Counted from the first letter of the stretch, positions 42,704 through 56,534 are shown. The stretch is DNA of 64,000 bases from Cloeon dipterum (GCF_949628265.1 NC_088787.1:12824501-12888500); one strand, 5' to 3'. Numbers and translations: made by a program. Notes: generated from the sequence alone by a model not told the origin.

Positions 42704-43095
42704 TTCGCCAGTTGCATATTAAGCCCTTAGTGTTCGAAGCCGCCACTAGATGGCGCCACCGTATACTTTCGTAATAAATTTAATTTTAAGGCACTTCCGC
42801 TCCGATTAAAGACTCAATGCTGCCACTTTTAAATATTCACTTAAAATATTTTCTTTTGACGAGCTAAAAACCAAAATCAGTGCAGCCATTCGCCGTAGAA
42901 ACGTCGCAAAATATTTTAAATTTATAAAATAGTTTTTCACGGTTCTACACCGATTAGCTATTAGCGGTTATATTGGTCTTCAGCACGTTAAAAGAAAAAA
43001 TGTTAAGTGAAGAATGCACAGTGGTAGGATTAAGTCTGCAAGTGCCTTAAAATTGAAAATATACGGTGGCGCCATCTGTTGGTGGCTTCACAAAA
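42704..43095. mobile_element. MITE family D, copy 2
   Basis: About 390 bp. The left arm holds CCACTAGATGGCGC (42743-42756), a perfect match to the CTCF core consensus; the right arm holds GCGCCATCTGTTGG (43069-43082). The outer right end is decayed. Confidence 0.75.
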
Positions 43096-43824
43096 TATTT
43101 CGCAGTTTTTAGTGCATATCCCCCGCAACCGCACCGCACCCACCAGAAATGACAAAAAAAAATTAAACCAAACCCACCCCGCGGTGCGGTTAACCGCGGG
43201 TTTAAACCCGCACTCTCGTACACCCGTGCAGGGCTCTAAAGATATATGTCGTCGGTGGTGTCATTTGTGTGACAAAAATTAATAAAAATTCATTGGTATA
43301 AGTATATACATTTTCTTGCTTTTTCCAAGGAACTTTGGTAATATTTAAGTGAATTATTTGAATAATTGAAAGAAAAACTGAAAAAATATTGAAAATGCAT
43401 GAAACTAGCACCAGAAATGAGCCTCCTCAAATCAGTCTAAAAACCGTCTAAATCACCAAAAACAGTATTTTTGAGGGCAAAAAAGCGTCTAAAAATAGTC
43501 GACTATTTTGTACAAAAAAAAAAACAGTCTAAGTTTCCCAACCCTTAACATAATGTTACGAATTTCAAGTTGAAAATATGGAAGCAACTTGGAAAATTTT
43601 GGTTTAGAAATGTTTCAAGTCTGTTTTCATAAAAGTCTAAATAAGGGGATTTGTAAAACAAATATTTATGGACTTCATTGTAAAATATGCTCAATTCAAT
43701 TTATTCGTTTTGATTTATAGCATGAATACAAAGTATTAAATATTATTTAAGAGTACACTAATAAATTTATTAAAGATATACAGTATATATAATTTATTAA
43801 ATATACAGTGTATTTACCATGCAA
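43096..43824. other. Intergenic AT-rich sequence
   Basis: No supported gene. A short GC-rich stretch near 43121-43225 (CCGCACC / GCGGTGCGGTTAACCGCGGG) contains a small palindrome TTAACCGCGGGTTTAA-like core. Confidence 0.35.
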
Positions 43825-44412
43825 TTATTTTCTCATATAAAGAATAGTTGTTACCAAGCCTGCCACTATGGCGCAAAAAACGGCACTATCAATGAATGAC
43901 GAATCTTCCTCGTTTGAATTTTGAGGCCTCTTTTCATTGGGTAAACGAGAACGGACGCGTCGAACTCTCCGCAAATTGTTTTTACTTGAATGACCTGCAT
44001 TCTCCTTGGACGCAACAGTTGCAACAACTGGGCTTGTGGAGGCGGGCATCTCTACGTTGGTTTGTGCAATTCCGTCCGATTGCTTAATTTCTGACGAAGG
44101 GGATATGATTTTACTTGCGGCAGCTGGTTTCTCCAGTTCGGTGTGCTGGAAATGGTTTTCTATGACAGGCAGAGGAGTTTGGTTGTCCTGATGCTGAGAA
44201 CCCTTCGTCTCTTCAGATTTTTCGCTCTCAATGCTGTGGCCGGCTTCTGCTGCGGCACTTTCCCCACTTTCCAGTCCTGCAAAAACGAACACCCAGTCTT
44301 CAAGAGACGGAGAATCCCTGGCGAGATCCTCGGCGGTGGCGCCCTGTCCACAATCTTGGCAGAGCATTCCGCTCTCGGCAACTGGTTCTTCGCAGAAAGT
44401 GCACTTTTCCAT
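43825..44412 (-). CDS. Zinc-ribbon, LIR-like, tail-anchored protein (MEKC family, short)
   Basis: Single exon, 195 residues from the ATG at 44412 (an upstream TTG in frame is not needed). MEKCTFCEEP...MLCQDCG is a C4 zinc ribbon (C4, C7, C18, C21). LEDWVFVF at about 37-44 fits a LC3-interacting motif (acidic, W-x-x-V). The middle is Ser/Glu/Gln-rich and disordered; a basic RRVRRVRSRL precedes the end. Residues about 174-192 (DSAVFCAIVAGLVTTILY) are a C-terminal membrane anchor, followed only by MRK. This layout suggests a cytosolic protein anchored in an organelle membrane, possibly an autophagy receptor, but that is inference. A TATTATAAAGG element lies about 100 bp upstream. It has a paralogue-like neighbour at 46.7-48.2 kb. 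Confidence 0.75.
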   Translation of the reverse strand: MEKCTFCEEPVAESGMLCQDCGQGATAEDLARDSPSLEDWVFVFAGLESGESAAAEAGHSIESEKSEETKGSQHQDNQTPLPVIENHFQHTELEKPAAASKIISPSSEIKQSDGIAQTNVEMPASTSPVVATVASKENAGHSSKNNLRRVRRVRSRLPNEKRPQNSNEEDSSFIDSAVFCAIVAGLVTTILYMRK

Positions 44413-46734
44413 CTTGGTTAGCAAGCAGCGTAAACGTGTACTTCAACTTCAGGGAAGCTGGTGAGAATGAAAAGAATTTTCCCAATGCTCTTCCTTTTTT
44501 CCTTTATAATACAACAGCATATGAGAGTGGTGGGATTTACTTAAATATTTGTTTTATATTGGAATAACTTTTGTTGCATGCGTATAAATATAGTAATTGT
44601 GATGAAAAATATTAATTTGGTATATTTACTTGGGGTATCAGAAACAATCACTTAATTGATGGGCACCAGAACAATAAAATAATTAAATATAATGCGTTTC
44701 TTTTATGCTTAAATGTAATATAATGTTTCTTGGTTTTGAGTATTGCTCTATGTAAATATCTTTGAAGGCAAATGCACATATTAGAAATAAATATTTAGCT
44801 TTGATTGTGACTGGACACACACTTTATGGTTTTGTTCTCTTGTTTGCTAGGGCATTAGTTTTGTCCTAAGAAAATCATCTTTTACTAAATTAATCGATTC
44901 ACCAAAGTAATTTAGGACTAAATTTTAATTCAATTTATAGATGGCTTCTGCCGTATTGGTGAACTACAATGAATTACTTGTTACTCGTTTCTCTTTTCGT
45001 TTACATTTAGAGATATATGCGAACCATAGCGAAAAAAATCTACAAGTCGATTAATTATCATTTGTTCCTGTGTCTACCATCCTTATAGCTTTACAGGAAA
45101 ATTTCACCCAGAAGTCATGTGATGCATCACATGTTATGAGTAGATGAGATGGAAAATCTACAGTTTTGGTGATTGTAAAAGTTTGTTCTGCTGGATATAA
45201 AAAAAGCAAAAGGTTAACATATTAAAATGAATGTTTTAACTACGGTTTTCTTTTGAAGAAATTAATGAAAATTTTGAATTTTAATTTACCTTTATAGCAC
45301 ACATTTATTCAATTAATAATGACACACAATAATATTCTATGATTAATATAGTTTTTTGTTGCTGCTAATAATCATAATATGATTATAGAACTGAATGAAA
45401 TAGCGCTAAGAGTTCCTTGATGACAGAGCATAAATTTTGTTTTCTCTTTCGTATTCCAAAAATAGTATGAATTCAAAGTTTTGATGAACTGCCGCTAGGT
45501 CAGAATGGTTTATTTTATTTCATTTCAATTTGAGGCGATTGTAACTTAATTTGTGTTCGTGGCATTAATGCCACGAACACAATAAATTTGCTGCCTTGAC
45601 AGAAACGTCCTCAGATTACTCAAAATTACCCTAAATTTGACAGTAGGATTGCATCACCATTATATTAGGCACACAAGCCACAAACAAGAAGTGCAAAAAT
45701 GAAAATAAATCACGGAAAGTACGGGAAATCTCGTTTTATTTGTATTTGCACTTTTTTAGTATTTTGGTTAATTATCATAAAATATATATGTTTCTTTTAA
45801 CTGTGGGTATGTCTACTGATAAGCACAAGTTTTCAACTTGAAATATAAGATTTATTCTCAGAATACAACGCACTGTACTGGCAGAAAAAATAAAATTGTC
45901 ACACATTAGAGTCTCGCATTGGCTTTAGCGCCTTGTAGAGAAGGAGAAACTGTGCCGCAGAACATATATCTTCTTGGCTGGTGTAGCATAATCATTCTAT
46001 TATACTCTTTCTCAAGACGGGGAATCCAACGAGACATCACATCCCTCGCACTATTATCTAGTTAAAACAATATTTATTACACAACCATTTATCATTGTTA
46101 ACAATAAATTGTTTCAAAGTTTGATTTTATTGCTGATCTCAGCATGCACGGTAACTTTACCACGTGGATCCATAAGAAATGACAAAAAACATATTTTGGG
46201 AACAGAGGGTAAATCTATTTATTGGTTCAGTATTTTAAGAAGCATAATCGACTGTCTTAGTGCACATTAAAAGGGGCTGGGAGTCGCATTCAGAGCGACC
46301 ACGATCTGCCGATCAAATTTTTAACACTGCAATTTTTAAATTGGGTGAAAGTATTATAGTTGTTCGCGTTTCATACCAATATGAGGATATTTTGAAAACT
46401 TGAAGACTCTTTATCTGCACCTTTTAAAACTAAAATAATTTTTATTGCAAAATTATATTTCGCAAAATTGGTTAAAAATTCTATATATTATGCCAACCCG
46501 AATCCACATGAAATTAAAAAAATAGTACATAACTGAATTTTTAAATTTTTGAAAGCATTGGCGTTTTTGATAGTATTTTTAGATTGTTGGAGAAAAAAAT
46601 CATAGTTTTGAGAGATACACATATTTTATTACAGTAGCGCAGTGGATGCAAAAATGATAAAAGACTCAAAAGCACAACTAAAATAACGTACAAATACATA
46701 GTGAACCCAACTGATGACGAACTTCTCCGTCTAT
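44413..46734. other. Intergenic region between the two MEKC genes
   Basis: AT-rich, no supported exon on either strand. Contains a perfect 32-bp palindrome at 45551-45582. Confidence 0.45.
45551..45582. repeat. Perfect 32-bp palindrome
   Basis: TTGTGTTCGTGGCATT followed directly by its reverse complement AATGCCACGAACACAA, no spacer. Confidence 0.95.
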
Positions 46735-48162
46735 TTAAATTAAACGCCACGTGTATTTGTCGTCCATGCACGAAAGCGGCGATCTTCTTCCCTGGTTTCG
46801 ACGCGCGTCCGCACACCGCCTACAGTCGTCGAAGAACTGACCGCACGTAGGGCAGTTCACGAGTGTTGGGTTTGTTTCATTTATCTGATCTTGAGACGAC
46901 GTAAAGAATCCACAGTCGTTACATTTGCAAACCAATAACCAATTGCATTTAGAGCAGTAGTTTCCCTGTGGTTGTTGCGACTCCAGTGGTTCCTCACGCT
47001 CTTCACACATTGCAGCTTCAGGCAACGGAAAATACCCACTGTCGGGATGATATTGGTAATGCGACGATGAGTGGCACCTAGGGCAGTTGCATAGAACGTT
47101 TCCGATTTCGACTGGGTCATCGCCATACACAAAGTCCATATTGCGTGCCCGGTGACGCATACTTCTTAAATACCCGCAGTCCGGGTCTTGACAATTAGAG
47201 GAAAAACAGTAGTCAGTGCTCGGCGAATTATTATCAGTCGGGGCTTGGTTTGTCGAGGAAATTGGCTCGTTGTTGTTGTCATCATCTGATTGATTTGAGA
47301 ATGACGGATCAGCAGCACTTTGGTGGTTTCTCATGCTAGTTTCTGGCGCCGACAAGTTGTTATACATAGCAAGTGGATGACATCCTGAGGCTCGGTGAAA
47401 TGACGATGGCACTGCTGGCGCAGAGTGGTCGGATGAAATACCTTCCCTTTCCCTCCAATAATCAAATTCATCTGGAATCAAGAACATTTCATTCAGATCT
47501 GGTTGGCGTATGGGTTCAAGCCGCCTCTTTCGGCCATCAATCCAGTTGCTCTCTCCAGCTAACAGCTCATCATCCATTGTACGGAAAAAGGATTGTCTGC
47601 CTTCGTACTGAAAATTGTCAGATTGGCTAGTCGAAGGCATTGGGAAAGGCTCCCTGTCGAATTGCTTGCTGTTCAAAACGTAATCTGCGATAGACCTTAT
47701 CTGCAATAGACTTTCGATCAACAGACGTTCCACGTCGAATTCCTTAAAAGCGTTAGGATCCTGAGAATCTTGTACTCGACAGGTCAAGGGAATAGGCTCC
47801 TGGTCGACTGCAGCCCCAACGTCTTCTTTTTCTTCACTAGATTGCTCAGTCTCAGATGTACTTGGGATTGCCAAATCAGCGTGGACACTTGTGCTGCGAG
47901 CGGGAGTAGAAAGATGATCCAGCGAATCTTCGGCTCTGCTGGACGAGGGAATTGGAATAGGATCCGAGTGAGGAACTGCGGATTGGGTCTCTTCAAAAAT
48001 TTCATTACCCTCTGCTGACGATGAACTGCTGCTGGCTACTGGACTTGGAATATCCTGACCTGGTAGAACGATTTCCCAGTCCGAGGAGTTTGAGGAATTT
48101 CTTCTAATTCCAGGTTCAGCGATGGGAACATCGGGATTCTCGGTGGAGTTGCACTTTTCCAT
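46735..48162 (-). CDS. Cys-rich, LIR-like protein (MEKC family, long)
   Basis: Single exon, 475 residues from the ATG at 48162. It begins MEKCNSTENP and has SSDWEIVLPG at about 27-34, aligning with the start and W-x-x-V motif of the 43.8-kb protein, but the N-terminal zinc ligands are lost. A Ser run (SSSSSS) and a long acidic Ser/Pro-rich middle follow. The last 150 residues are Cys-rich with repeated C-x2-C pairs (NCPRC, YCSKC, CKCNDC, NCPTC, DDCRRC), suggesting two or three zinc sites. No signal peptide or membrane helix is seen. Same strand and similar start context (AAGATGGAAAAGTGCA) as its neighbour, which suggests an old tandem duplication. Function unknown. Confidence 0.75.
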   Translation of the reverse strand: MEKCNSTENPDVPIAEPGIRRNSSNSSDWEIVLPGQDIPSPVASSSSSSAEGNEIFEETQSAVPHSDPIPIPSSSRAEDSLDHLSTPARSTSVHADLAIPSTSETEQSSEEKEDVGAAVDQEPIPLTCRVQDSQDPNAFKEFDVERLLIESLLQIRSIADYVLNSKQFDREPFPMPSTSQSDNFQYEGRQSFFRTMDDELLAGESNWIDGRKRRLEPIRQPDLNEMFLIPDEFDYWREREGISSDHSAPAVPSSFHRASGCHPLAMYNNLSAPETSMRNHQSAADPSFSNQSDDDNNNEPISSTNQAPTDNNSPSTDYCFSSNCQDPDCGYLRSMRHRARNMDFVYGDDPVEIGNVLCNCPRCHSSSHYQYHPDSGYFPLPEAAMCEEREEPLESQQPQGNYCSKCNWLLVCKCNDCGFFTSSQDQINETNPTLVNCPTCGQFFDDCRRCADARRNQGRRSPLSCMDDKYTWRLI

Positions 48163-48394
48163 CTTGAGAAAATATGAGCACAAAAGCAGCCTTGAGCGTT
48201 TGGATGAGCTAGTGAGACTATGATAAATGCCCTAACGGTGCATCTATTTATTCAAAGACGTGCATAGTGTGTTACACTTATATTGCATATAATGAAATAA
48301 CACATCTTCTGTGTGTTGTCAATTTATTTGTAATTAGAAAACCTTAGTCGATATAGCCTTGTCATAGCGCCTCAGCGCGGCACCACGCGCCAGG

Positions 48395-49532
<1,138 letters not shown>

Positions 49533-49779
49533 ATGCGGCGCTATCTCAACGCGCGGATGATTGAGTGTGACACAGAGCGGCAGCTATGCGGGTTGCATAG
49601 AGATAGGGGCTGGTGGCGCGTGCGCGGCGCCGGGGGTGCAGGCGGGCGGGCCAAGGCTCGGTGGTGCAGTCGAGTCAGTCGGTCGGGCAGCTCGCACAGG
49701 GTGTGCCACACGAGCAGGTGCGTGCATACCGTCGGTCAAATCCGCTCCCTTCGACTCCATGCAGTAGCCACCCCGTCGG
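49533..49779 (+). promoter_or_regulatory. CpG-rich promoter and possible untranslated first exon
   Basis: A sharp GC-rich island with TCAGTC (49675-49680), an arthropod initiator match, followed about 100 bp later by a strong donor GTAAGC at 49780. No conserved protein is seen in any frame, so it may be a 5' UTR exon of a plus-strand gene whose coding exons lie beyond the window. Confidence 0.4.
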
Positions 49780-52400
49780 GTAAGCTGCACTTACGCATTT
49801 TTTATTTTATTTAGTTTTCATGCAGCGATTGCTTTGCGCTGGATCCTGTGTCGCGCTTTAGCGGCGTCGCTGTGCCCTTTTGATCTCTCGCCCGCGAAGA
49901 CCGTTTAAGTGGTGGATTTGGTTTTTCATCGTTGTTTATTTCTCGCGCTGCGTTATTGTGAGGATTGCCATTTTTTTGCCCTTCTTACTGTCTGAACCGC
50001 CGCATTTTCTGCCGCTTCGTCTTCTTATTTTTTTACCTTGGCCGAGTTAGGAAGACTTGTCGAAGAATTTTTTTAAAATCACATTGAATTATGCAATTGG
50101 AATGTTAATGGTGGAAACTAAGAAGAAAAGCTTCAATGATTAAAAAGCAATCAAAAAAAAAATATTTAGGCAGGAGTCAATATTTGTGGGCTTTACCAAC
50201 AATTATATTAGACCCTTAATCTGACTGTGAGCACCATTTTTTTAAGTTATAGAATTGAAAGTTCATAATTGACATTTTTGTTAGTAAGCATCTAATTTTC
50301 AAAGCTTCGAAGTGCAATAATTGAAAAACCAAGCAACTCATTAATTAACATTCAGATTTTGCCAATTTTCTGCTAAAATTGTTTTGGCTTTGGAATTTGA
50401 GCTTCAAATTCTAATAAAGTTAAAACATACGATATTTAAAAAAAATGTATTTCTCAGATTATTTGCCAAATTAATTTAAAACATAAAATTGGAAATTATT
50501 AGAGGAAGGAAAAATAATTAATTAACAAATTTTAACGCAGTATACTATAAGTAAAATGCACAAACTGACAAGATCGTCGAGTGAGCTGTGTGAAAATATC
50601 GGGAACCCCTGATTTTGAATGTACAGCAAGGGCTGCTAATGCTTTTCTCCAAACTTCATTTTTAATACATTAGAATGTGCCCCCTGTATCTAGATTTTTG
50701 GCCTGATCACATTAATTGAGTGAACAAACAGACCAACTTGTGAAGCACAGCTATTTTCGCTACGAATGTTCAATTCGCGCATTTTATTTCCTCCGTTGCC
50801 TCGATCCGATCGGAAATTATCATTTTTCATTTATTGCTGAATAGTAATTTTTTTATTGTTTTTTATTTTACTACTTAAAGGCCGTAGACTGCTATCATAG
50901 CTAAATAAATAGTTTTTTTTCTATTTTTCATTTAGTTATTGATCTTGAGCAAGTTAGCGACCTAGAAATTATTTTTTGTAACAATGACAACATTGATGAT
51001 TAAACAGTAAACAAGAATTGCTTAAGATAAATAATAGTAAAATATCCTCACAGTGTTATCAGCATGAAATAAAAGAAAACGAAGACGCAGAAATAGTTGA
51101 GCGCGATAACCATTATCTCTTTACTCGTCATGAATCCGCCTGATGGCGTAGCAACAAAATTATAATCCCCTTATCTTTATAACAGAAACTACGCTGCAAA
51201 TACTTTTTGAGGCGTTGGAAAACCTTGCTAACACAGCAGGCATTTGCGAGTGGCTCGAATTTATAATCCGAGAGCGACTACACCATTAAATAAAACACGG
51301 CGCGTGCGATGAGAAGCTGCGGAGGACGCGAGCGCCAAACTCCAAAAGTGGTATTATACGTGCGTAATTGGAATTCCAGCAGGCCTGCGGAGGAGGGCTC
51401 AGTTATTTGCGTGTCAGAAGTGAAAATGAAACGGCCAATTGTGCGCCGAAAACAAATTAATCCACGGGGTGAAATTGGAATTCCAGCACACTCGACTGCC
51501 TGAAATGCCGGGCCACGTTAGTTTTTCTTCTTTTTCTTTCTGTGCAAATGCAGCAATGAAAGCCGCGCGGCTAAATCCACCCTTTTGCGTGGATAATTCA
51601 GTGAAAATTCACATTAGGCTAAAAGAGTGCGCGTGTTTCCGCAGACAATTACTCTTTATCGCCCCGTGAATGAAACACTCCGATGAATTTCAAATTAAGC
51701 TGTAAAAACTCGTAGAAATTTGGAGAAGTGCCAACGTGGAAGCAATTATAAAAAAGTGGTTCATTCAAAGACAATAATTTGTTGTGTATTATTCAGACAA
51801 TGTTTTATTCGTTAACTGGCACGCCATAGTAAAATTTTGTGTCATCATCTGAAAGGAAATTGCCAAACGTTATGAACAATTTATTAAATCATGAATAATA
51901 TGTTTTGCAGTGCAATATTAATTTAGCTGTTAATTTTAGTGAGTTGTCTTTGGTTTTTCAAATGAAGTGTCTGAAAACAACTATAAATCCGAATCCTATT
52001 TAACAAAATTTTGTGGTCTGTGGTTTGTGAAAATAATTAATCCTTTTTTTATTTATCCAAAAAGATACCATTTTTCAGTTTGGCAGAAAGTGTTTGTTCA
52101 CTATAATGTAAAAATTACACAAAATTCAGACTAGATTTTGCCGAAAACTGACGCGGTGACTTGGACAATTAAATCTTGAATGATAATTAAATTTCCAGGG
52201 CATATTTTAAATATAATTTTTTTAACATTTTTCACAAATCCACTTTATTTTTGGAAATGTGTGAAAATAGAATGCTTTAAAATAATTGCTGATATCACAC
52301 AAATCAAGCCAAGTTTTCGTATCTTGCGCTTCTTTATTGTCAGCAGAATCTAGAGTGAAAATAATTTTTTTGGGAAAAAAATCGAAAGGTTTAAGTTCAA
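49780..52400. other. Non-coding, AT-rich region
   Basis: I see no exon with splice support and no recognisable repeat. It could be a long first intron if the 49.6-kb segment is a real first exon. Confidence 0.4.
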
Positions 52401-55400
52401 GTAGGGATTCCTGTCATGAAAGTTAACAACGCAAACTTTTGGCTGCGAGGCTGCCATAGTTGGTTCATTGGCAGTCAAGTTGCAGATTTTGCCGCATGTG
52501 CGGTGGTGCATCGCAATCGGCGCAAAGGTCGTGGCGGCGGCGTCGGGTCGGTGCCGCGGAGCGACCTCGGCAGGCGCACTGACAAGCGACTCCCTAATGA
52601 ACGCTTTAATCAGCCGCACACATGCCCTGCTAAAATAAACATTCTGCACGGCACATTTTTGTTCGCATTAATTGGGCCGCCGCTGCCGCCGCCACCGCAT
52701 TCGTCGCGTCGGTGTTTTGGTCTGAAAGTCGCTGCCAGCGCCGTTGTCGCCTAATTGTTTTCCTCAAAAGCAGTTTCACGAAAATTCGCTCCCCATATAT
52801 ATTTTTTCGTCAAATGCTGCTGCTGTTTCATTAGCTCCAGTTATGCTTGGTGGCAAAAGCAGGAATTTGCATACAAAACGAAGGCGCTGCTGAATAATGC
52901 AGCAGTTTTGAGGAGACGGGCTCTTTTTTACTACCCTCTTTATTTGAGAAAGCCTTAGCATTTTGGGAGCTTTCAACTTCTGTGCTTTTGCGCAGCGCAG
53001 TTAGGGATCAAAAGCAAACAATTTTTTAAAAACGGAAATGAGGAAATAAATATATATTCGAGAGGGTGTACAGGGTGTTCGCTAAGTAGCATAAAAATTA
53101 ATAATTTATTCCATTTCAAAAGATTTTTTGTGAAAGCTACATTTAATTTGAAAAAGGTTGAATTATTGCCTTTTTATTGTTCCCGTCATTTCAGATAATA
53201 ATATTATTAAATGTTCTGGTTGTACGTACACCATTTTCAAAGGTGACTTATTTATGTTATTTTTTATTATCCTAAATCTTGCTTCCAATCACATTTTTTT
53301 ATGAAAACTAAAAAATTATATAAAATCGAAAAGATGCTTCCCAAATGAAAATGATTGTTGTTGTTGTTGTATCTGTTAGTTTCTACTAAAGTGGCACTCA
53401 AGAGTCCTGACTGTTCTTATTCGTTTTCACATGCACTCTCGTATTTTTGCAAAATAAACCACGTGCTTTAATTCAACGCTGATGGCACTGAGATATGTTT
53501 CTTAAAATTTTTTATTTCTGAGCGATTTAGATGCAGTTCTCTGAATGAATTGTTGATTAGATGATGAATTGTTGCCTCACGCTGATTAAACAAATTCAGT
53601 GAAATTTTTTTATTGCTACTTGATCAGTTGCTGCGTTGCCATCGCACAAAGCCCCACGGCATAAAGTTTGCGCAGTCCGTATAACAAAAAGGAATAAAAA
53701 CTTGAATGATTTTCTTAACGCAATGATTTCCTCAAACTTTTTATATCGCCCTGATTGCTAAATTATTTTACCATGCAATCAGGAGCAAGACGGCGGAGGT
53801 TCATAAAATTGTTGTGATCAAGTTGCAATCCATGAACAAGGAAACAAATTGGAATCACGCCTAATACGCAGAAAGCAACCAAAGACAGCAGCCCAAAGAA
53901 GAACCGTGAAACCCGAGACTTTAGGTCATAAAAAGAATAAATGTATTTAAGAAAAGAAAGAAATACGCACGCAGGTTCCACGCAGTTGATTTTAATTTAA
54001 ATAATAAATAAATGTGTCAACAAATAAAATTCCCCTTGAGGACGCGCCTACAGTCAGGAGTAGATTGCGCACCGAGCTCAGAAGAAATGCTCGAAATAAA
54101 TACTTGATCAATAATTTGTATGATACTGTGGTAGTCCTTGTCACGTAACCGAATTTTAATTAAGGGAAAAGGCTGAAGCGCTCCAGCGATCAGCGAATGA
54201 TTGCCACAAGAACAGCCTGAAAATGTAAATATGTAAAAATAAATATTTTTAAATATGTAAAATATGTAAAGGATATTATTACTTTAAAAAAGAAAAGAAA
54301 GATATTTTATGATCCAATATACAGAAGACGCAATAGCCAGACCTTTCTGTGATCGTGACGCGATGGTGTTCCGTCATTTTTGGAGCAACTTTTTGACGAG
54401 GGTTGCCAGATCAGCAGTGACATCCTGCCGCGTACGTTTTCGTTTCGTTTTTCGCCTGTATCAGCGCGACGGCAGAGAAGCTAGGTTAAATTTCGCTTTT
54501 TACTTGAGCAAGCGGAAAAAGCAACGAGCTCTGTGGGTTTCACTGTGATTCATCATTATTTGCGTAATGTTCCGAGGATCCTGCTGTAGATAAATTTTAA
54601 TAACCGCGCTGCTAATTAAAAGCAAACACGTAATTAATCCTCCGTCTGGAAATACATAGAGATTCACATAATGCCAAGCAATTTCCCCTCGGGTTTCAAA
54701 TTGTCCGCACGCCACCTTGCTCCTTTCAAAGCGACGCAGCCATTTCAATTCCATCCCATTTCCCAGTCGTCTAATTTTCATCGCGACGAAATATGCAAAT
54801 TTCCGCTCGCGAACACTAATCCAATTTTTACGGCACAAAGTGCTCTAATAATTACAAAGAGACTCTTTTTGTATTCAAGCCACGCGCCCTGGCAAGATCA
54901 AAAAGAGGAGAAAAGAGGGTTTCGTGGAAAGGGGACTGACTACGCAAGACTGAAGATTAGCGCGCGTTGTAAAACAATATGTGTTTCGGCTTATTTGAAT
55001 TTTAGTAAAATAGACAAGCTAGAATAATTTATTATTGTTCTGGCCGGAAATGCATCTTTCAATTAATTCAACATCAGCTGGTGGCTTACAATTAATAGAT
55101 CGAGGTTTAAAGATTGTGAAATTCAGAAAAAAACCTTTGGTTGAGTTAGAGCCAGAATTTTCCCAGGCATATTACAGGATTTATTTTTTAGAACAGACAA
55201 AGCAAAGTTCGTGTGTTTCCGAATGAAGGTTTTCGTCTTCATCATCTGTTTAATAATTTTAAATTAATGTCTTGGTGTTTATTTAGCAGTTCATTATTCC
55301 AAATTCCCTAAGAGTTTGCTGCTCAAATAGAAACATGATGAATTACGATTAAAGTTTGTACAAAATTTCCATAAAATAATTAATCAGTACTGCAACCAGC

Positions 55401-56500
55401 AGGAATTTTCTGTTGTAATACGAAAAAAATGAACACAGAGGCAGTGTAAGACATTCACTTCCCCCAACAATATCAACATTCCTATTATTTAAATTTTAAT
55501 AATTTGGTGGTTGACGCCAAATTATAATTATTAAAACATCAAAGGAACCGGATTTCCCCCCGCTATACCAATATGATAAATTGTTCCTGCTCTATCGGTT
55601 TGTAGGAGAGAACATATTTATAGATTCTCGCTGAGCAAATAAGCCAGAGAGATCCGATTTCGAAGCGCAGAGTGCCGCTCTCCTTCTCTCTCGCTGGCAA
55701 ACACGAACGCGCGCGGAGCGAATGTAAGCACGGGCCAATAGGGTTAGCAACAGACCTTGCTACTGTGTGTGCCTCGAGTGTGCACAAGCATGGCTTCGCC
55801 TCTGCTTACTTATTAATATTGGCTTCGAAGCCAATTTTTATTATTGCTGCTCTCCGCCGGCAGCGAGCGAGCGCAGCGCGGAAAACACATCGCACAAACA
55901 GAGCAGAGTGTTTTCCGACTTACCGAAAAAGCTATAATATCGCAGAGGCCGCGGCAATTTATGGTGTGAGCGCGTCTCACCCTGTCATTTCGCTCCCGGC
56001 CGGCGAAATCTGATTACACTCGCTGATTATTAGCGCGCTTAGCCAAAACGGCCGTGAACGCACACACTAAGCATGCATATGAGCAACTGGCCTCTGATTC
56101 ACCGGGTTTTCCGCTGTTTTCTCACCGAGGGGTGGAGTGTGAGCTGGAAAATTGCCGGTTCTCGGTTCTCGCGCTTTTAGGGGATCGCATCAACTTGGCT
56201 AAGGGAGAAAATATGACCAGTCATATATAGCAATCAAATGAAAATGAAACACGCAAATTAGAGGAATAAAAAGGATACGAAACTCTAAGCAGAATAACAT
56301 TTTTGCATTTATAAAAAAGCTATCTGCAAATCGTTTTATTTTATTAAGTTTTTCCGACTTTAAACTCGATTAAACTCTATAAATAATACGACTTGACGAC
56401 GCACAAATTTTGTTTGCTCGCCTGACTGACTGAGTAAACTTTTATCGCAAACTCAATAGCTAAATATTCTACAAACAACGTCATCTCTATCATATTTGTA
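52401..56500. other. Non-coding region with CpG-rich patches
   Basis: CpG-rich patches occur near 52500-52760 and 55670-56060. A palindrome ATTGGCTTCGAAGCCAAT is at 55818-55835. A transposon-end-like CAGGGTGTTCGCTAAGT lies at 53072 without a partner end nearby. No gene supported. Confidence 0.35.
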
Positions 56501-56534
56501 TCATGATTGAGTCGTGGGATTCATAAAAATAAAT

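Noticed and set aside
53067-53100. ACAGGGTGTTCGCTAAGT as a transposon end, paired with CGAACACCC at 60.06 kb
   Set aside because: The two are 7 kb apart with no transposase or further symmetry between them; only a short motif is shared.
53763-53981. Minus-strand frame with a hydrophobic segment (FFFGLLSLVAFCVLGVIPICFL)
   Set aside because: No ATG at its start, no clear upstream exon and no recognised family; may be a real small membrane exon but cannot be supported.
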